64,000 nucleotides of DNA from Adiantum capillus-veneris (GCA_014529385.2 CM043959.1:47929928-47993927); one strand, 5' to 3'. Shown: positions 32,733-43,740, counted from the stretch's first letter. Notes: generated by a model not told the origin, from the sequence alone. Program-made: numbers and translations.

Positions 32733-33593
32733 CGAGAACCACAAACATTATTGTCAATCCATAGATGAAGCTGACTTGATTAGTGCAGAGAGGCTACAAG
32801 AGGTTGTCAATCTCTTATAAAACAACAGAGGACTCGCATGTAACTCAAGCTACACTCAAATGATCAAAATCACCAAAAGCTAGTCGCTAATCGACAAACA
32901 AATAGTAACGGTAACAGTGTCAAACGACATCTAAACGTTACGAAACTTCTAGGACATGTTTATAAGACCTAAGTACACATGATTATGGTCTCAAATCTCA
33001 CTTTAGGCTAGGAAAAAAATTGCAAGTATTGACAACAGTTAGTTTTTGACCCAGTCGTTTTCAACCCAGAATGCATCTAAATGCTTAGCAATGATGCCCC
33101 AATACCCGCCTATACTGATTTTATGATTTTCTAGCTTAAATTCCTACTTATGATGAAATTAGGCCGCAGGTCGATCACGCCAAAAGCTACAGATTACCAT
33201 GATATGTTTATGTCCATGCATAGAGCTCTTACCTACAGTTGCAACGCAACAAAACAGCACTGCAACGTGACAACCGAGAAGGGAGTAGGAAGCGCAAGAA
33301 GGAGAGAAGTGAGCACCGTTAGCTCAGCCTGTGTTTGTATTATCCAAAACTTACAATATACTTACACAAATGGGATTTTATACCTTAGCCAAGGTTTCTT
33401 CGATCAAAACTAATAATCTGGGAGCTCTAACTAAAGATAAGTTGATACAATCTGGAAGCTTGTAGCACTGGCTCATCAATTACACTCTTTGTCTGGAAAG
33501 TAGGAGTTACAACATTCCCAATTTATCAAAATAATAAGTATTTTTACAATACAAGCTATGAACAATGTTATCTGAATTAGCTTGGTCCTAACA
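32733..33593 (-). mobile_element. 3' LTR of element C2
   Basis: Matches the C1 LTR. Starts TGTTAGGACC on the minus strand, next to the polypurine tract, and has a TATAAAAT box at 33375-33382 (minus strand). The outer border (GAGAACCAC) is where similarity to C1 ends. Confidence 0.78.
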
Positions 33594-33609
33594 TTCCCCC
33601 CCTCCTTGA
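33594..33609 (-). promoter_or_regulatory. Polypurine tract of C2
   Basis: Minus strand CAAGGAGGGGGGGAA, abutting the LTR start, the same as in C1 apart from the number of G residues. Confidence 0.9.
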
Positions 33610-36600
33610 CTGTGTCCTCCCTTGACATAGCTTCACGAACTAAAGTAGTCTTCGGGTTGATCGTTGGCGAGGCGGTCTTTAAGCGCATGTAGGGATTTTT
33701 CATATCTGATTCGTCTTTCTTTGTTAGGGACTTGCAAAAACTCCATGGTGACTGTGTTTTTAAGTTCAATGGCTCAATATCCAAAAAACCTTGATTTGAG
33801 CTTGCTGATCAATGGCCCAAATATCTCGTTCGCCATGTGAAGAATCCTGTATAGAATGCCTCTTCAAATGCCAATATATTTCTTGATGGCAGAAACATAT
33901 ATCTCGCGTAGAAGCCGTAGAGGACTTCTTCTAAAGGCTGTCCACTCAAATTGTAGCATAGACCTTTGTTGCCTTCTAGAAAATACATCCATGGTGCACG
34001 GGCTTGTTCAGGCTCATGAAATGTTTGAATGCATGTAAGCAGCATTCTGCAGATTTTACAAAGCATTGAACATGAGAGGTCAGGGAGGCTCTTCACCATA
34101 TATTCTTCCATTGCTGGTCCTTGCTTTGGAGCTGGTAGTCCTGGGTAATTTATCCATGTTGGCCTCTTCTTCTCCAATGCATCGTGTGCCTGCCATGTCC
34201 TTATCCTTGGTATAGTACAGAATGTAGGGTCCTTTTGTATGGCTACAGGTGATCTTGTGAATAGAATTAGGTATCTAGAATTCTTGTTCTACCAGTTATT
34301 TTTCCATTTGGGGTGGATATCATCTAAGCCTTCTGTCTGCATATCCTTGTAAAGTCTTTCCTTAACCTGCAGTAGCTCCACCTTTATCAATGAGTAGGGT
34401 AGTGATTGCTGATGCCATTGAGCATTGATTTTCTTGAGTGAGCTGAGCTACATTTACTGAGTGGAGAACTCTCGACTCCTAATCTATTGCTACTTCCCAT
34501 TCAGCATGTGCTTCTTGGCATTTGCTCGGCTTCAATGATTGGTACTTGAAACTCTCATTCTCCTGCTAGCCCTTCTGACGGTTGTGTTTCCATATTAGGA
34601 AAAGAGATTGATGGTATGTCTATGGTTGGATGTTCAGAGGTTCCTGCCTTCTCTTGAGTTTCTATATGTCCCTCTCTTAGCAGTTGATTGGCTCTCTTCA
34701 ATTCATCTATTTCCTTGAGAAATTGCTCTTCTCTTTGTACCCGTATCAATGCAAGGTCTCGTCTTTGTGTTTGTTCCAGTTTCAACTCAAGTTCAAGGTC
34801 TTTCTTCCTCTTTTCTAAAGCCTTATAGAATTCCTATGTTCCCTTCATTGAGGCTACAACGTGGTTTTCTCTTATCTGTCTTAGAAATTCTGCTTGATCA
34901 TTGATTCGTTGCTCGGAGTACAAGGAGGCATTAGCTACATCTACCTGTACTTGGATCTTTTTTACTGATAGAGTAGTGGATAAAAGTTCATTGGTTACTT
35001 CTTTTAGTTGTTGATCTTTGCTTTTGCATACATCAGATAACTTTGTCAGGAGCCCTTCCATTTCTTTCTACTGTTTCTCCTTGGCAATTTGGTGTTGTTT
35101 AGCTTCATTTTTCAACTTTTTAATCTACCTTTGAGGATCTTCAATGATGTTCATTCTGTTGTCTAACACTTCTTGTAAAGCATCAATGACTTTTTCCAGC
35201 TCTTTAGCCTTGGCACTCCAGTTAAGTGATGCTATTATCATCTTGTCTTTCATCAGCTACATTTGCTTCGCATACTCATTTACCTGCATGATCACTTCAT
35301 TTGTGATTTCCCAATCTTCAGGTTCTACTTGGGGCTGCTTAGAAGTTTCAACAGTTTTGATTTGCGGCTCTTTTGATGGTTCAACGGCTTTTGCTTGTGG
35401 CTGTGTAGGTTTGACTGATTCTTCTTGAGGCTTCGTAGCTATTTCAATTGGTTCTTCTTGAGGCTTCATGGATTCCTCAGCTACTTTTGCTTGAGTTGTT
35501 GTAGAAGGTCCAACTTTAGTTTTTCTGATTTCTTGGGTTGTTCAAAATTTGCCTCTTCTTGTTGCTCAGACTCTTTTCCCCTTGCATCCTTGCCTTCATT
35601 GGATTTAGCTGTTGGTGAAGGTGTTGGACTTGGCATGGGCTGATCTTCTTCTTTTGTAGTTGGTGAAGAGGGTCTTGGAGACATATTTCCTTGTTCAGGA
35701 TGTTACTCACTTTGTTGTGCAGCTTTTGCTTACCTCTGTTGCTCATCTGCTTCTTCTTTTGCTTTCCTTTGAGCTTCTAGAGCTTCATTAAATTTTCAAT
35801 GCTTCAACTTCAGCATACATCCACTCCACTAAATCCTTTCAATCCTCTAGAACCTTCTTTGCAGGGTTCTTGGTCCTTAGACCCTTGACCTCCCTCGGGC
35901 TCCATTTCTCAGGGTTTTCACCTGCAACTTGGTGGCTTCTTTTGTATGATTGTTTCTATCTTTCAAATATTGCCCTTTTTTGTTGAGGTTCCTCTTGATG
36001 AGCTGCCACTTCTTTATTCTTCATTGCTCCCCTCCTTGCATTTGTTTTTCATTGTCAGATCTTTCCCTACTATGGGCTTCATGGGAACTTTTTGCAGATT
36101 CCTCATATATTTTATGTACTCGTTTTGTTGATCTAGTGGTTCACGGAGAAGGTTGAGCTGAAATGATTTGTGTGTTTTGATCTAGGGTTGGCGGCAAGTT
36201 TTTGGCCATTCCAATAGCATGATATGCTATTATTGTTAGTACTTTTGGAGCACCCAAAATATGTAATCTTCCCTCTTTCTTCGTGACCTTCAGTGTCGTA
36301 AGCATGTACTGCGCGTGATCTATTGCTTGCATGGTTGTCGACTTCAATACTTGAGTAAAAGTAGTCACAAATGCCCTGTTTGGAGTTGTGTACCGTGGCG
36401 GTCTCTTTGCGAGGAAGTGGAAATGTTGATGGTAGAGGCCAACTGGATCCTCCATTTGCCTTAGGATGAGATCAGAGAAGGTGGCAGCAACAATATCTTT
36501 GGTAAAAGTACGTGCTATTTTCCTATCCTTGGCCCTCATTGTCATACCTTCTGTTGGTAGCTTAAGTGCCTCGGCCACTATGTCTTTAGTGATCACCACT

Positions 36601-36970
36601 TCAACTTTTGCCCCCTGCTCATCTGTGACTTGAGTATGGACAACAATTCATAGGCTCTTTGGAAATGCACTCCACATGGCTCGTGGTTCTAGAAATCTCG
36701 AAGTCCTAGCCTTCTGTGGCCTCTTTAGTGTCTGGCTTTACAGCTCCATCATGAATGTCCTTGGGTAGCATTTGTAACTCTACATGGTGTCGTTATTCAC
36801 TCTTGAAGCGAGTGAAGACCATTGTGTTGTTTTGTTCGAGCTGCTCTTTGGACAGGTAGGTTGCCTTTCTTGTCTTCTGAGCTCGGATCTAATTGGTACG
36901 GTGGCAATTCTTACAGTTTATCTTTTTGAGACATCTTTTTCTTTTCCTTCTCAGCCGCTTGCAATGCACC
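33594..36970 (-). pseudogene. C2: coiled-coil retroelement ORF (broken, no insertion)
   Basis: Second copy of the C protein. The start codon matching C1 is lost (ATG to TTG near 36966). Parts seen: N-terminal domain at 36599-36141 as one open frame of 152 residues (VITKDIVAEALKLPTEG, then LYHQHFHFLAKRPPRYT, then GAPKVLTIIAYHAIGMAK), a Pro/Ser-rich part (35684-35481), a Lys-Pro-Gln repeat (35469-35257), a coiled coil (about 35260-34700, LLTKLSDVCKSKDQQLKEV), an acidic linker, and the C-terminal domain as one frame (34177-33809, INYPGLPAPKQG, HEPEQARAPWMYFLEGNKG, AFEEAFYTGFFTW). It ends MSREDTVKEGGNV in the polypurine tract. No pol is present. Because C2 lacks the insertion of C1, it gives the best view of the layout. 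Confidence 0.72.
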
Positions 36971-38181
36971 TATTAAGGGAATATAGTGTCAAAGTTAGAA
37001 AATTTCACGGATTCTACTCTGAAATGACTTGAGTTTGAATTGCTAGCAAATGATGTCCATTTTGCTTCAAATCAATTTTGGAGCATGCCTAGATGCATAA
37101 AAACATGTAGAGATCAAAATCATGCAATCTAGGCAAAATTTGCAACTAAAGTAAATAATCACGATTATTAGCAGGTGGGAAAATTTTTCAACTTTTTGCA
37201 TTTTTGACATCAGAGGCTTGAAACATATGGCATTTAGGCAGTGTGGTCTCATTTGAGTGCACTGGGTGGAAATGGTGCCAGATTTAGGGTTTTAGACTCT
37301 GAAACAGTAGATATAAAGAGATTTTGAGTTTTTAAGTTCCAGACTTGCTCAAACTTGATTGGGCTTGAGACATCATGTTCTTTGGTCCCATAAGGTCAAA
37401 GTTGCAAACTGCATCCATTTTGATAAAAAAGTAAATAATCACGATTATTAACTTTTTCATCATTTTTTGTTGCAACTTGGTTCTAGACATGAGGTAGAGT
37501 CTGTGTGTGAGATATGGGGTGACTTGGATCAAAAAATGTGACAGCTAACTCAAAATTTGGATTGAAAAGACTTTGGTGCATTTTTTTGACAAATTCAGAG
37601 TTTTTCTTGATCATTTTGGCTCATACTTGACATGCGGCATGTAATAGGTGTGTACAAGTGATAGGTGAAGTGAAGAGATCAATTTCAAGCCAAACAAGTA
37701 CAAAAGTAATAATTTTGATTATTTACAACACTCACTTTTTCTACAAGAATTGATAATTTGATGACCGAAACATCTTTAATACATCTAAAACAAGTCATAT
37801 AATGATTTTAATAAAGTTTGGTGGTGTCGAAATCACTTTGTGCTCTTGGAAAATCTGAAATCACCGATTTTTGTGACTATTTGGCATGTAGAGTTGGTTA
37901 GTCACTTTTGAAGCTATGGACTTGTCCGCTACATAGTCCTGATGCTACTCATCCAATTTTGGCCCAAATGGAGTCATTTTGACTTAATATGTCAAATTTG
38001 ACCCTTTGTAGCCTTCGACGTGTATTCTACTGTTAGAGAGATTTCCTGGACTATTTTCATGATACCATCTAGGTACATTGTGTATAGACATTGTCTATAA
38101 GCTGCCTGTGGATTCAGAATCCAATTTTGGCATGTGGCAAAAACCTAGAATATTTACTTGGTACCTCCTTGACCCCTGCCA
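36971..38181 (-). repeat. C2 leader with palindrome-punctuated tandem repeats
   Basis: Same leader as C1. GTAAATAATC plus its inverted half lies at 37151, 37431 and (with a small deletion) 37706, steps of 280 and 275 bp. The outer border GGCAGGGGTC (minus strand, about 38172-38181) matches C1 and is preceded on the minus strand by TT, giving TTGGCAGGGGTC; this could be a primer site, but I cannot match it to a tRNA with confidence. Confidence 0.75.
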
Positions 38182-38411
38182 AAAGGTCATTTGATGATAT
38201 GAAAGTATTCTATTATATAAGGACATGCTACAGTTCAAGTCGCGTCCAATTCGGTTGAGCTGACATGCCACTATGGTCAATTTTTGGTCGTGGGACTTCT
38301 TGCACAGCTGGGTTTATAGGGTTTTTTCATGAGCCTAGACTTGCTACCCGGCAGTATAGAAAATGTTAATTGATAAGTTTAGAACTTACCCCTTATGTCT
38401 CGTGTGAGACG
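38182..38411 (-). mobile_element. B2 3' LTR, distal part (left of the CACTA insertion)
   Basis: About 230 bp between the C2 leader and the CACTA element. It is the continuation of the B2 LTR, which is cut at the ACG target site (38409-38411). No gene is seen. The end of the LTR is not clearly a CA, so the border with C2 is set only by the end of C1/C2 similarity. Confidence 0.55.
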
Positions 38412-38439
38412 CACTACAAGAGGTTGTGTGCACTTGTGA

Positions 38440-38720
38440 CGTTGTTAGCGACGGAAATACATTGGGTTTTTATACTCCTTGGCGTCGCTAAGACTGTCAC
38501 TAACAACATCGATACGGGAACATCGGTATGAGCGTCGCTATAACCGTCACTATAGCCGTTGCTATATAGCGATGATCATAGCAACATTTACAGGCCACCT
38601 ATAGCGATGTTTACAAGCCACCTACAGCGACGTTTATAGGGACGCTGTAGAGTCTTATATAGCGATGCTTATAGCGACGCTATAGAGTCTTATATAGCGA
38701 TGCTCATAGCGACGCCCGAG
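38440..38720. repeat. Left subterminal repeats of the CACTA element
   Basis: Roughly a dozen copies of GCGACG/CGTCGC-centred words, including two direct copies of a block starting TAGAGTCTTATATAGCGATG. The counterpart at the right end is shorter (42070-42180). Confidence 0.8.
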
Positions 38721-39213
38721 AGAAAATAAATTTGGTGGCAGGGCAATGAATTCCCTATCACCCATCAACCATATTGAATGTTTCAATAATTGTAAACCTA
38801 AATGAATCCAAGATAAGCCAGATTCACCTTTAAAAGAAAGTGCAAGCTTAGATATAGACCCAAAGTAGTCACCCACAAGACAATATAACCATTAACTCCA
38901 TCATCCATAGTATTGTTTACCAAATAAAGATACAAAACTGACAGAAGTAAATTGATGAAATTAAATCAATGACAATTGTACACATCATAGGAAAAATCAC
39001 TTGATTGTTAAACTTTGCAAATGTAATAGTTACAACACCATTGTCATTATTGAAAAAATATACATGGTTTTCCAATAGTTATAAAAAGACGTATAAACGT
39101 CATCTCATGATACATATGCTATGAAAAAAGGAAACTAATGCTATCTAGCTACGGCTAGACTGACGTCGTCAATCAGATGTCTCATCACGTCCAAGCGGCG
39201 TATCTGTCGGATT

Positions 39214-39959
39214 CTACAATAAAACAAAATAAGACAGCTTTCTGTAAGTATAAACATATAACTTATAAAACAATAGAACAAATAGAAAAGAGTAAACCCT
39301 AATACTAACGATGCTGCCGCGAGAACTCGGAATGTCCATCAGGGCATTTAAGCCCTTCTTGCCTGCGTACTTGCGCTCGTATGGTGTGGGGTCATGTCCT
39401 ATCATCGACCACTATCAAAACATACAAAGAATTCATTATGTTAGAATTTAAAAATCCCTAAACCCTAAACTATCAAACCTAAAGAGCAATGCAAAAACAC
39501 TTACAAGATTGGCCTCAAATGATGCCCACCCGTGGCTCCCCAAGTGGTGCGAGCTCCCTGCATCTACTCGCACTCAGGCTGCCTCCTTTTGTTGCTTCCA
39601 CTTATCGAGATTCTCGCGTGCCTCTTTCTTCGCATTCTTCCAATCTTCCTTGGCCACCAATCCGGTCTGTTCTACCCATGCTTAATTGATTTTTTCACTT
39701 TGGAACGCTTGTGCTTGCAGTATTCGTGCATTCAAACCTTCATCAGGTCTTCATTGAAGTGGTCATCCCGTGTTGAAACAGGAAACTCGTCATGCATCAT
39801 ATTGATGACTCTGTCTTTTAAATCACTTGGTACTTCACTCCAAGTGTTTAGTATGTAGTGTCTAAACACCTCAGAGCAAAGACCGCGCATGCGCGAGATT
39901 ACCTTCTTGATTTCATCATCCAAGATGATGCTGCCATTAGAGTCGACGGAGTAAGGCAA
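39214..39959 (-). pseudogene. Remnant of a CACTA transposase (Transposase_24-like)
   Basis: Minus-strand frames with stops. The clearest part (39959-39732) has LDDEIKKVISRMRGLC, then YILNTWSEVPSDLKDRV and DDHFNEDLMKV, followed by a basic CKHKRSKVKKSIKH stretch. This order recalls the plant En/Spm Transposase_24 family (W-x-VP-D-K-x-R followed by a Lys/Arg-rich helix). A second part at 39405-39214 starts MIGHDPTPYERKYAGKKG. The large TNPD-type transposase is absent. Confidence 0.6.
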
Positions 39960-40268
39960 GCCCTCTCGTCGGTGATGCGTGAACTTGGGTGTCCCGGTAG
40001 GGGTCTCTAGTGGAGTGTCAATGGGGGGTACGGACGTCAGGTGTCTCCACTGGAGTCTGTGCCCCGAAGTGAGGAGTATCGACTGGAGTGACTCTTGGAG
40101 GAGTAGCTAGTTGTGTGTGGCTACTAGGAACAACCATCAGCCGCACAAAACCTGGTTTTAGATGGCGATGTCATGGATGGTGTGGGGGCAGGCAAAGAAG
40201 GGGAGGGTAAAGAGCCTTATAACCTGGACAACAAATTTAAGCTTCTATATATTGGAATTATCCATCTT

Positions 40269-40303
<35 letters not shown>

Positions 40304-40859
40304 TTCACATTGTAAACTACCTCACATTCTCTAGTCGTGTCTAATCCCTGCACACCTCGGTCTAGAGGTGCACGGAGATTTGAACCACCGGATTATAATC
40401 TCGTCTTTATTAGTCAATGTCAGTATTTGTGGGTACAAGAAGTCTACACACCCACATCTACATGATAGTACTAGCGTGTAGTGGACAAAACACCTTTGCC
40501 TCTTCTCTAGCTGTAGCATTTCACAGCATCTTAACATATTTTCACAGTAGATCTTTGTTCGAGGGATTACTTAACACATTACATGTTGGCCTCCAATCTG
40601 ATTATCATGCCATTGAAAGCTTTTCATCTTTTTTTATCGTAATCTTGAAGATAGGCTCTAATATAAAAACTCAATCCAAAATCTAATCTTAAATCTAACC
40701 TAATTGAACATGTGGTGATTCGCTCCATTGAAGGGTAAAAGACATACCAATGGGGCTCTAGTTGCGTAGATGTGAATGGGTCTCACTTCATAACACGATT
40801 TTAAATTTCAAATTTGTTGTTTGCTCTCGCACGTGATCTCTCTCTCTCTCTCTCTCTCT

Positions 40860-41130
40860 CTCACTAAAATCTAACCTAAATCTAAAAAAAGCTAGTCCAT
40901 CGAACATAAGTCTAGATCTAATTTATCTTAAACTCAAAATAAACCTAAATCTAATATAATCTAACATAAATCTAAATCTAATTTAAATAAACCTAAATCT
41001 AATCTAACATAAATCTAACTCAAAATAAACCCAAATCTAATCTAATCTAACCTAACCTAAATAAACCTAAATCTAATCTAACGTAAATTTAAATCTAACC
41101 TAACCTTAAAATCAACGTAAACATAAATTT
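40860..41130 (+). repeat. Degenerate CTAAAT/CTAACC minisatellite in the CACTA element
   Basis: About 270 bp of AAACCTAAATCTAATCTAAC-type repeats with irregular units. It resembles but does not match the plant telomere repeat. Confidence 0.8.
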
Positions 41131-41190
41131 AAATGTAATCTCTCTCTCTTTGGTTGTTTATTATCTCTCTCTTTCTCTTTGTTCAACAGG

Positions 41191-41634
41191 TCTTGAGTTC
41201 AACTCCTTGTCGGCTAGATCTTTAAGGTCTCTTGGGATAGTTTCCTATGATGTTAAAACTCTCTTCTTCTGGGGTGTGTGTGTGTGTGTGCCAATAAAAA
41301 GAGGAAAATGGTATAACGTTTCTATCACCCAAGTGTGGTAGATTGTTTATGCCATTTCCCTTTTGAATAATAGTTCTTGAGTTCAACTCCTCATCGGCTA
41401 GATCTTTAAGGTCTCTTGGGATAGTTTCCTACGACGTTAAAACTCTCTTCTTCTCGGGTGTGTGTGTGTGCCAATAAAAAGAGGAAAATGGTATAACCTT
41501 TCTATCACCCAAGTGTGGTAGATTGGTTATGCCATTTTCCTCTTCGGTCTTGAGTTCAACTCCTCGTCGGCTAGATCTTTAAGGTCTCCTGGGATACTTT
41601 CCTACGATGTTAAAACTCTCTTCTTCTTCTTCTG
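41191..41634 (+). repeat. Tandem repeat of about 180 bp, 2.5 copies, in the CACTA element
   Basis: Units start TCTTGAGTTCAACTCC at 41191, 41375 and 41548 (steps 184 and 173; the difference is mostly GT-run length). The third copy is cut after about 87 bp. The units are highly similar, so the duplication is younger than the element's decay. Confidence 0.9.
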
Positions 41635-41646
41635 TCTTTTCTCTCT

Positions 41647-41677
<31 letters not shown>

Positions 41678-41755
41678 TCCTCTCTCAATGTGTGTGTATG
41701 TATTCTTTGTTTATGCATGTGTGTGTGTGTGTGTGTGTGTTTTGTTTATGCATGT

Positions 41756-41796
<41 letters not shown>

Positions 41797-41806
41797 AACA
41801 CAATGT

Positions 41807-41850
<44 letters not shown>

Positions 41851-41870
41851 AAGAGGGGAAGGGAACATGA
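41635..41870 (+). repeat. Compound microsatellite (CT)n-(GT)n-(CT)n-(GT)n-(GA)n
   Basis: Alternating simple runs with no coding value; the Leu/Ser and Cys/Val-rich frames across it are artefacts. Confidence 0.95.
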
Positions 41871-41987
41871 GAGAGAGGAGAGGGAAGGAGCATACCTGGC
41901 TCTCCTTCCTCTTCTCGTGTATGTGTGTGTGTGTGGAGAAGAAAGACAGAGAGAGTGAAAGCGCGGATTACCTCTTTGCTTACTCGA

Positions 41988-42046
41988 GCGCCGAAAACTC
42001 AGATCTTAGGCCAAAAACTAAGATCTGAGATCTGAGTTTTCGGGCG
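41988..42046. repeat. Inverted repeat of about 21 bp near the right CACTA end
   Basis: GAGCGCC-GAAAACTCAGATCT and its complement (with one extra C) flank a 15-nt spacer. It lies between the microsatellites and the right subterminal repeats. Confidence 0.85.
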
Positions 42047-42201
42047 CTCTTGGTTTATTTTTTACCCCTGTGGGCATTGCTATGGGCGTCTGTTACAAAC
42101 AAACTAGCGACGATCATAGCAATGCCCATAGCGACGTCGTGAATTTTCACTTTTAAGCATCGCACTACGAGCGTCGCTAATGTGAAGTACCTCTTGTAGT
42201 G

Positions 42202-42901
42202 ACGGTGCTGTAAAAGGACAACTGTAGACTCCAAAAATCACGCGCGAAGAAGGTAGAAAGCTGTCTTCCCCAAGAGTGACTAGTGGAAATGAGGTGATTT
42301 GGGGCTACCTTGAATATCTATACTCGGACTTCCCAAACTATTTCGTCCCAGTTTTCCCTGTCAGTCCTACTAGGCCGTGAAATCTATGTAAGACTCAAAA
42401 TTTCTTCAATCGGATTTCGTTAGCTCATTCTACAAGAATTTGCATAAGCAAGCCTTGGTGGCCTAATTTAGGCTTCCCGCTTCCATATGTCGATTCGATT
42501 GAAATTTTTTGTGTCTATTTGCCTTGTCCTTCTGATCATCACGTATCTTTAGTTTCTCCATCTCAGCTCCTTTGCTATTTATTATTAATTTTTGACCTGT
42601 TTATTAAAAAAATCAAAGAAAATAATAATATGCACTAAAAAAGCAAAAGTGAAAAATCAATAATTAAGACAATCCATTTTAGAACACTATTTTATTACTT
42701 TTTGGTGGATTTCTCCATTTTTAGCCTCCAATATCAAGAAAAATGGTGAAAATAAGCAAAAAAAGGCTAATTTTTGATGTATTTTTTGATAGTATATACA
42801 CTATTTACACTCATCGGGGAGATGTTATCAGTTAAATTTCCTTATTGATAATTTTTAAAAGGGAATTATTAGGCAATTTTGCAAAAAATCACACGTTAAC
42901 A
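42202..42901 (-). mobile_element. B2 3' LTR, proximal part
   Basis: LTR-like DNA starting at TGTTAACGTG (minus strand) shortly after the polypurine tract, running to the CACTA target site. Together with 38182-38411 the LTR would be about 930 bp. It contains the GAGTGTAAATAGTGTATATAC phrase (42806-42825 region) also seen in diverged form in the A LTR near 2660. Confidence 0.65.
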
Positions 42902-42907
42902 TCCAAC

Positions 42908-42922
42908 TTTTTCCTCCCTCTT
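42908..42922 (-). promoter_or_regulatory. Probable polypurine tract of B2
   Basis: Minus strand GAAGAGGGAGGAAAAA, six bases before the TGTTAAC that I take as the LTR start. The gap makes the exact LTR start uncertain. Confidence 0.65.
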
Positions 42923-43314
42923 CAAACATTGCCCTTAATTACTTAGTTCCCTTCCACCCCTCCTACGTTGAGTGTTTTGAGACTTAACTTTCTACTGTTT
43001 CATCGGATTTACAGTTCGTGGAGAAGATAAATACTCCTTTTTCCTCCGACCCCATCTTGTGTGAGGTTCCCTGCTCAAAGATTCTTTTCTTTGGGTCGTT
43101 AGATTTGGAACCTTCTTCGGTACGGTAGATGATGTCTTGGGCACCCAAATTTGAGACGACTTGTCCTTGATTTGTGATTTTGGTACCCAAATTTGCATGA
43201 CTCCTTGCATGCTAGTTGTAGTATTTGCTTATCTAGAGGATGAAGAAGATAGATTACTTCGTGCTAACCTCTTTTCCATTCCTCTTTGCTTGGTGCAATT
43301 GGAATGATGAGTTG

Positions 43315-43740
43315 TCATCCTTTAGGTGATAGGTTGAGTTGGTTGGTGTCCCAATCTGGTACTGCCTTGTACATCTGCATCCATGATATTCCAAGAATCA
43401 TTGTTTCATTCGTGTGTTCATCTAGAAAACAGAAAAAATGATGAGGGCATGAACATCCATGTACTATCACATTCAAGTTGACGACTCCCAATGCCGGCAT
43501 TGGGTTTTTGTTGCATCCTTTGATAGCCGATATTCCCAATACTAAAGACTGATTCGTTGCTTTCTTGTACGTGGAATAATTTATTGCATTTATTCGAGCT
43601 TGGGTATCGACCAATGCATTTGTTCTATGATTGTTTAGCTGTACTTTGATGCGAAGGCCCATTCCATCTAGCCATTCATCATTAGTTGACACTGCATCCT
43701 TCTGCCATTCCCATAGTCGTTCATCTAGTTCCAAAGTGTT
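43315..43740 (-). pseudogene. Second retropepsin-like domain downstream of integrase (B2)
   Basis: It is the C-terminal part of one open frame of 215 residues that begins in the integrase tail (ANWISGCHLKKYNLSL). After a Lys/Gln-rich linker of about 80 residues comes a retropepsin-like domain: LRIKVQLNNHRTNALV, active-site loop ALVDTQARINAINYS (Gly of the triad replaced by Gln), VVNLNVIVHGCSC, and ETMILGISWMQMYKAVPDWD. The frame linking integrase and this domain is unbroken here, so it was made as part of the pol polyprotein. B2 also has a normal protease before RT (48050-48614). The lost Gly argues against classic catalysis. Confidence 0.85.

Larger units (their letters stand above)
38412..42201 (-). 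mobile_element. CACTA (En/Spm-type) DNA transposon, 3.79 kb, defective
   Basis: Both ends carry the 13-bp terminal inverted repeat CACTACAAGAGGT (38412-38424 and, inverted, 42189-42201), and the 3-bp target duplication ACG is on both sides (38409-38411 and 42202-42204). Subterminal regions (38440-38720 and 42070-42180) are full of TATAGCGACG/GCGTCGCTA words in both orientations, as expected for transposase-binding arrays of CACTA elements. The interior keeps only a transposase remnant and several simple and tandem repeats, so it is non-autonomous. It is inserted in the LTR of B2. Confidence 0.95.

Noticed and set aside
40860-41130. Possible interstitial telomere repeat
   Set aside because: Units are CTAAATCTAAC-like and irregular, not CCCTAAA arrays; simple minisatellite decay explains it.
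41607-42028. Cys/Val/Leu/Ser-rich open frames near the right end of the CACTA element
   Set aside because: They translate alternating CT, GT and GA microsatellites.
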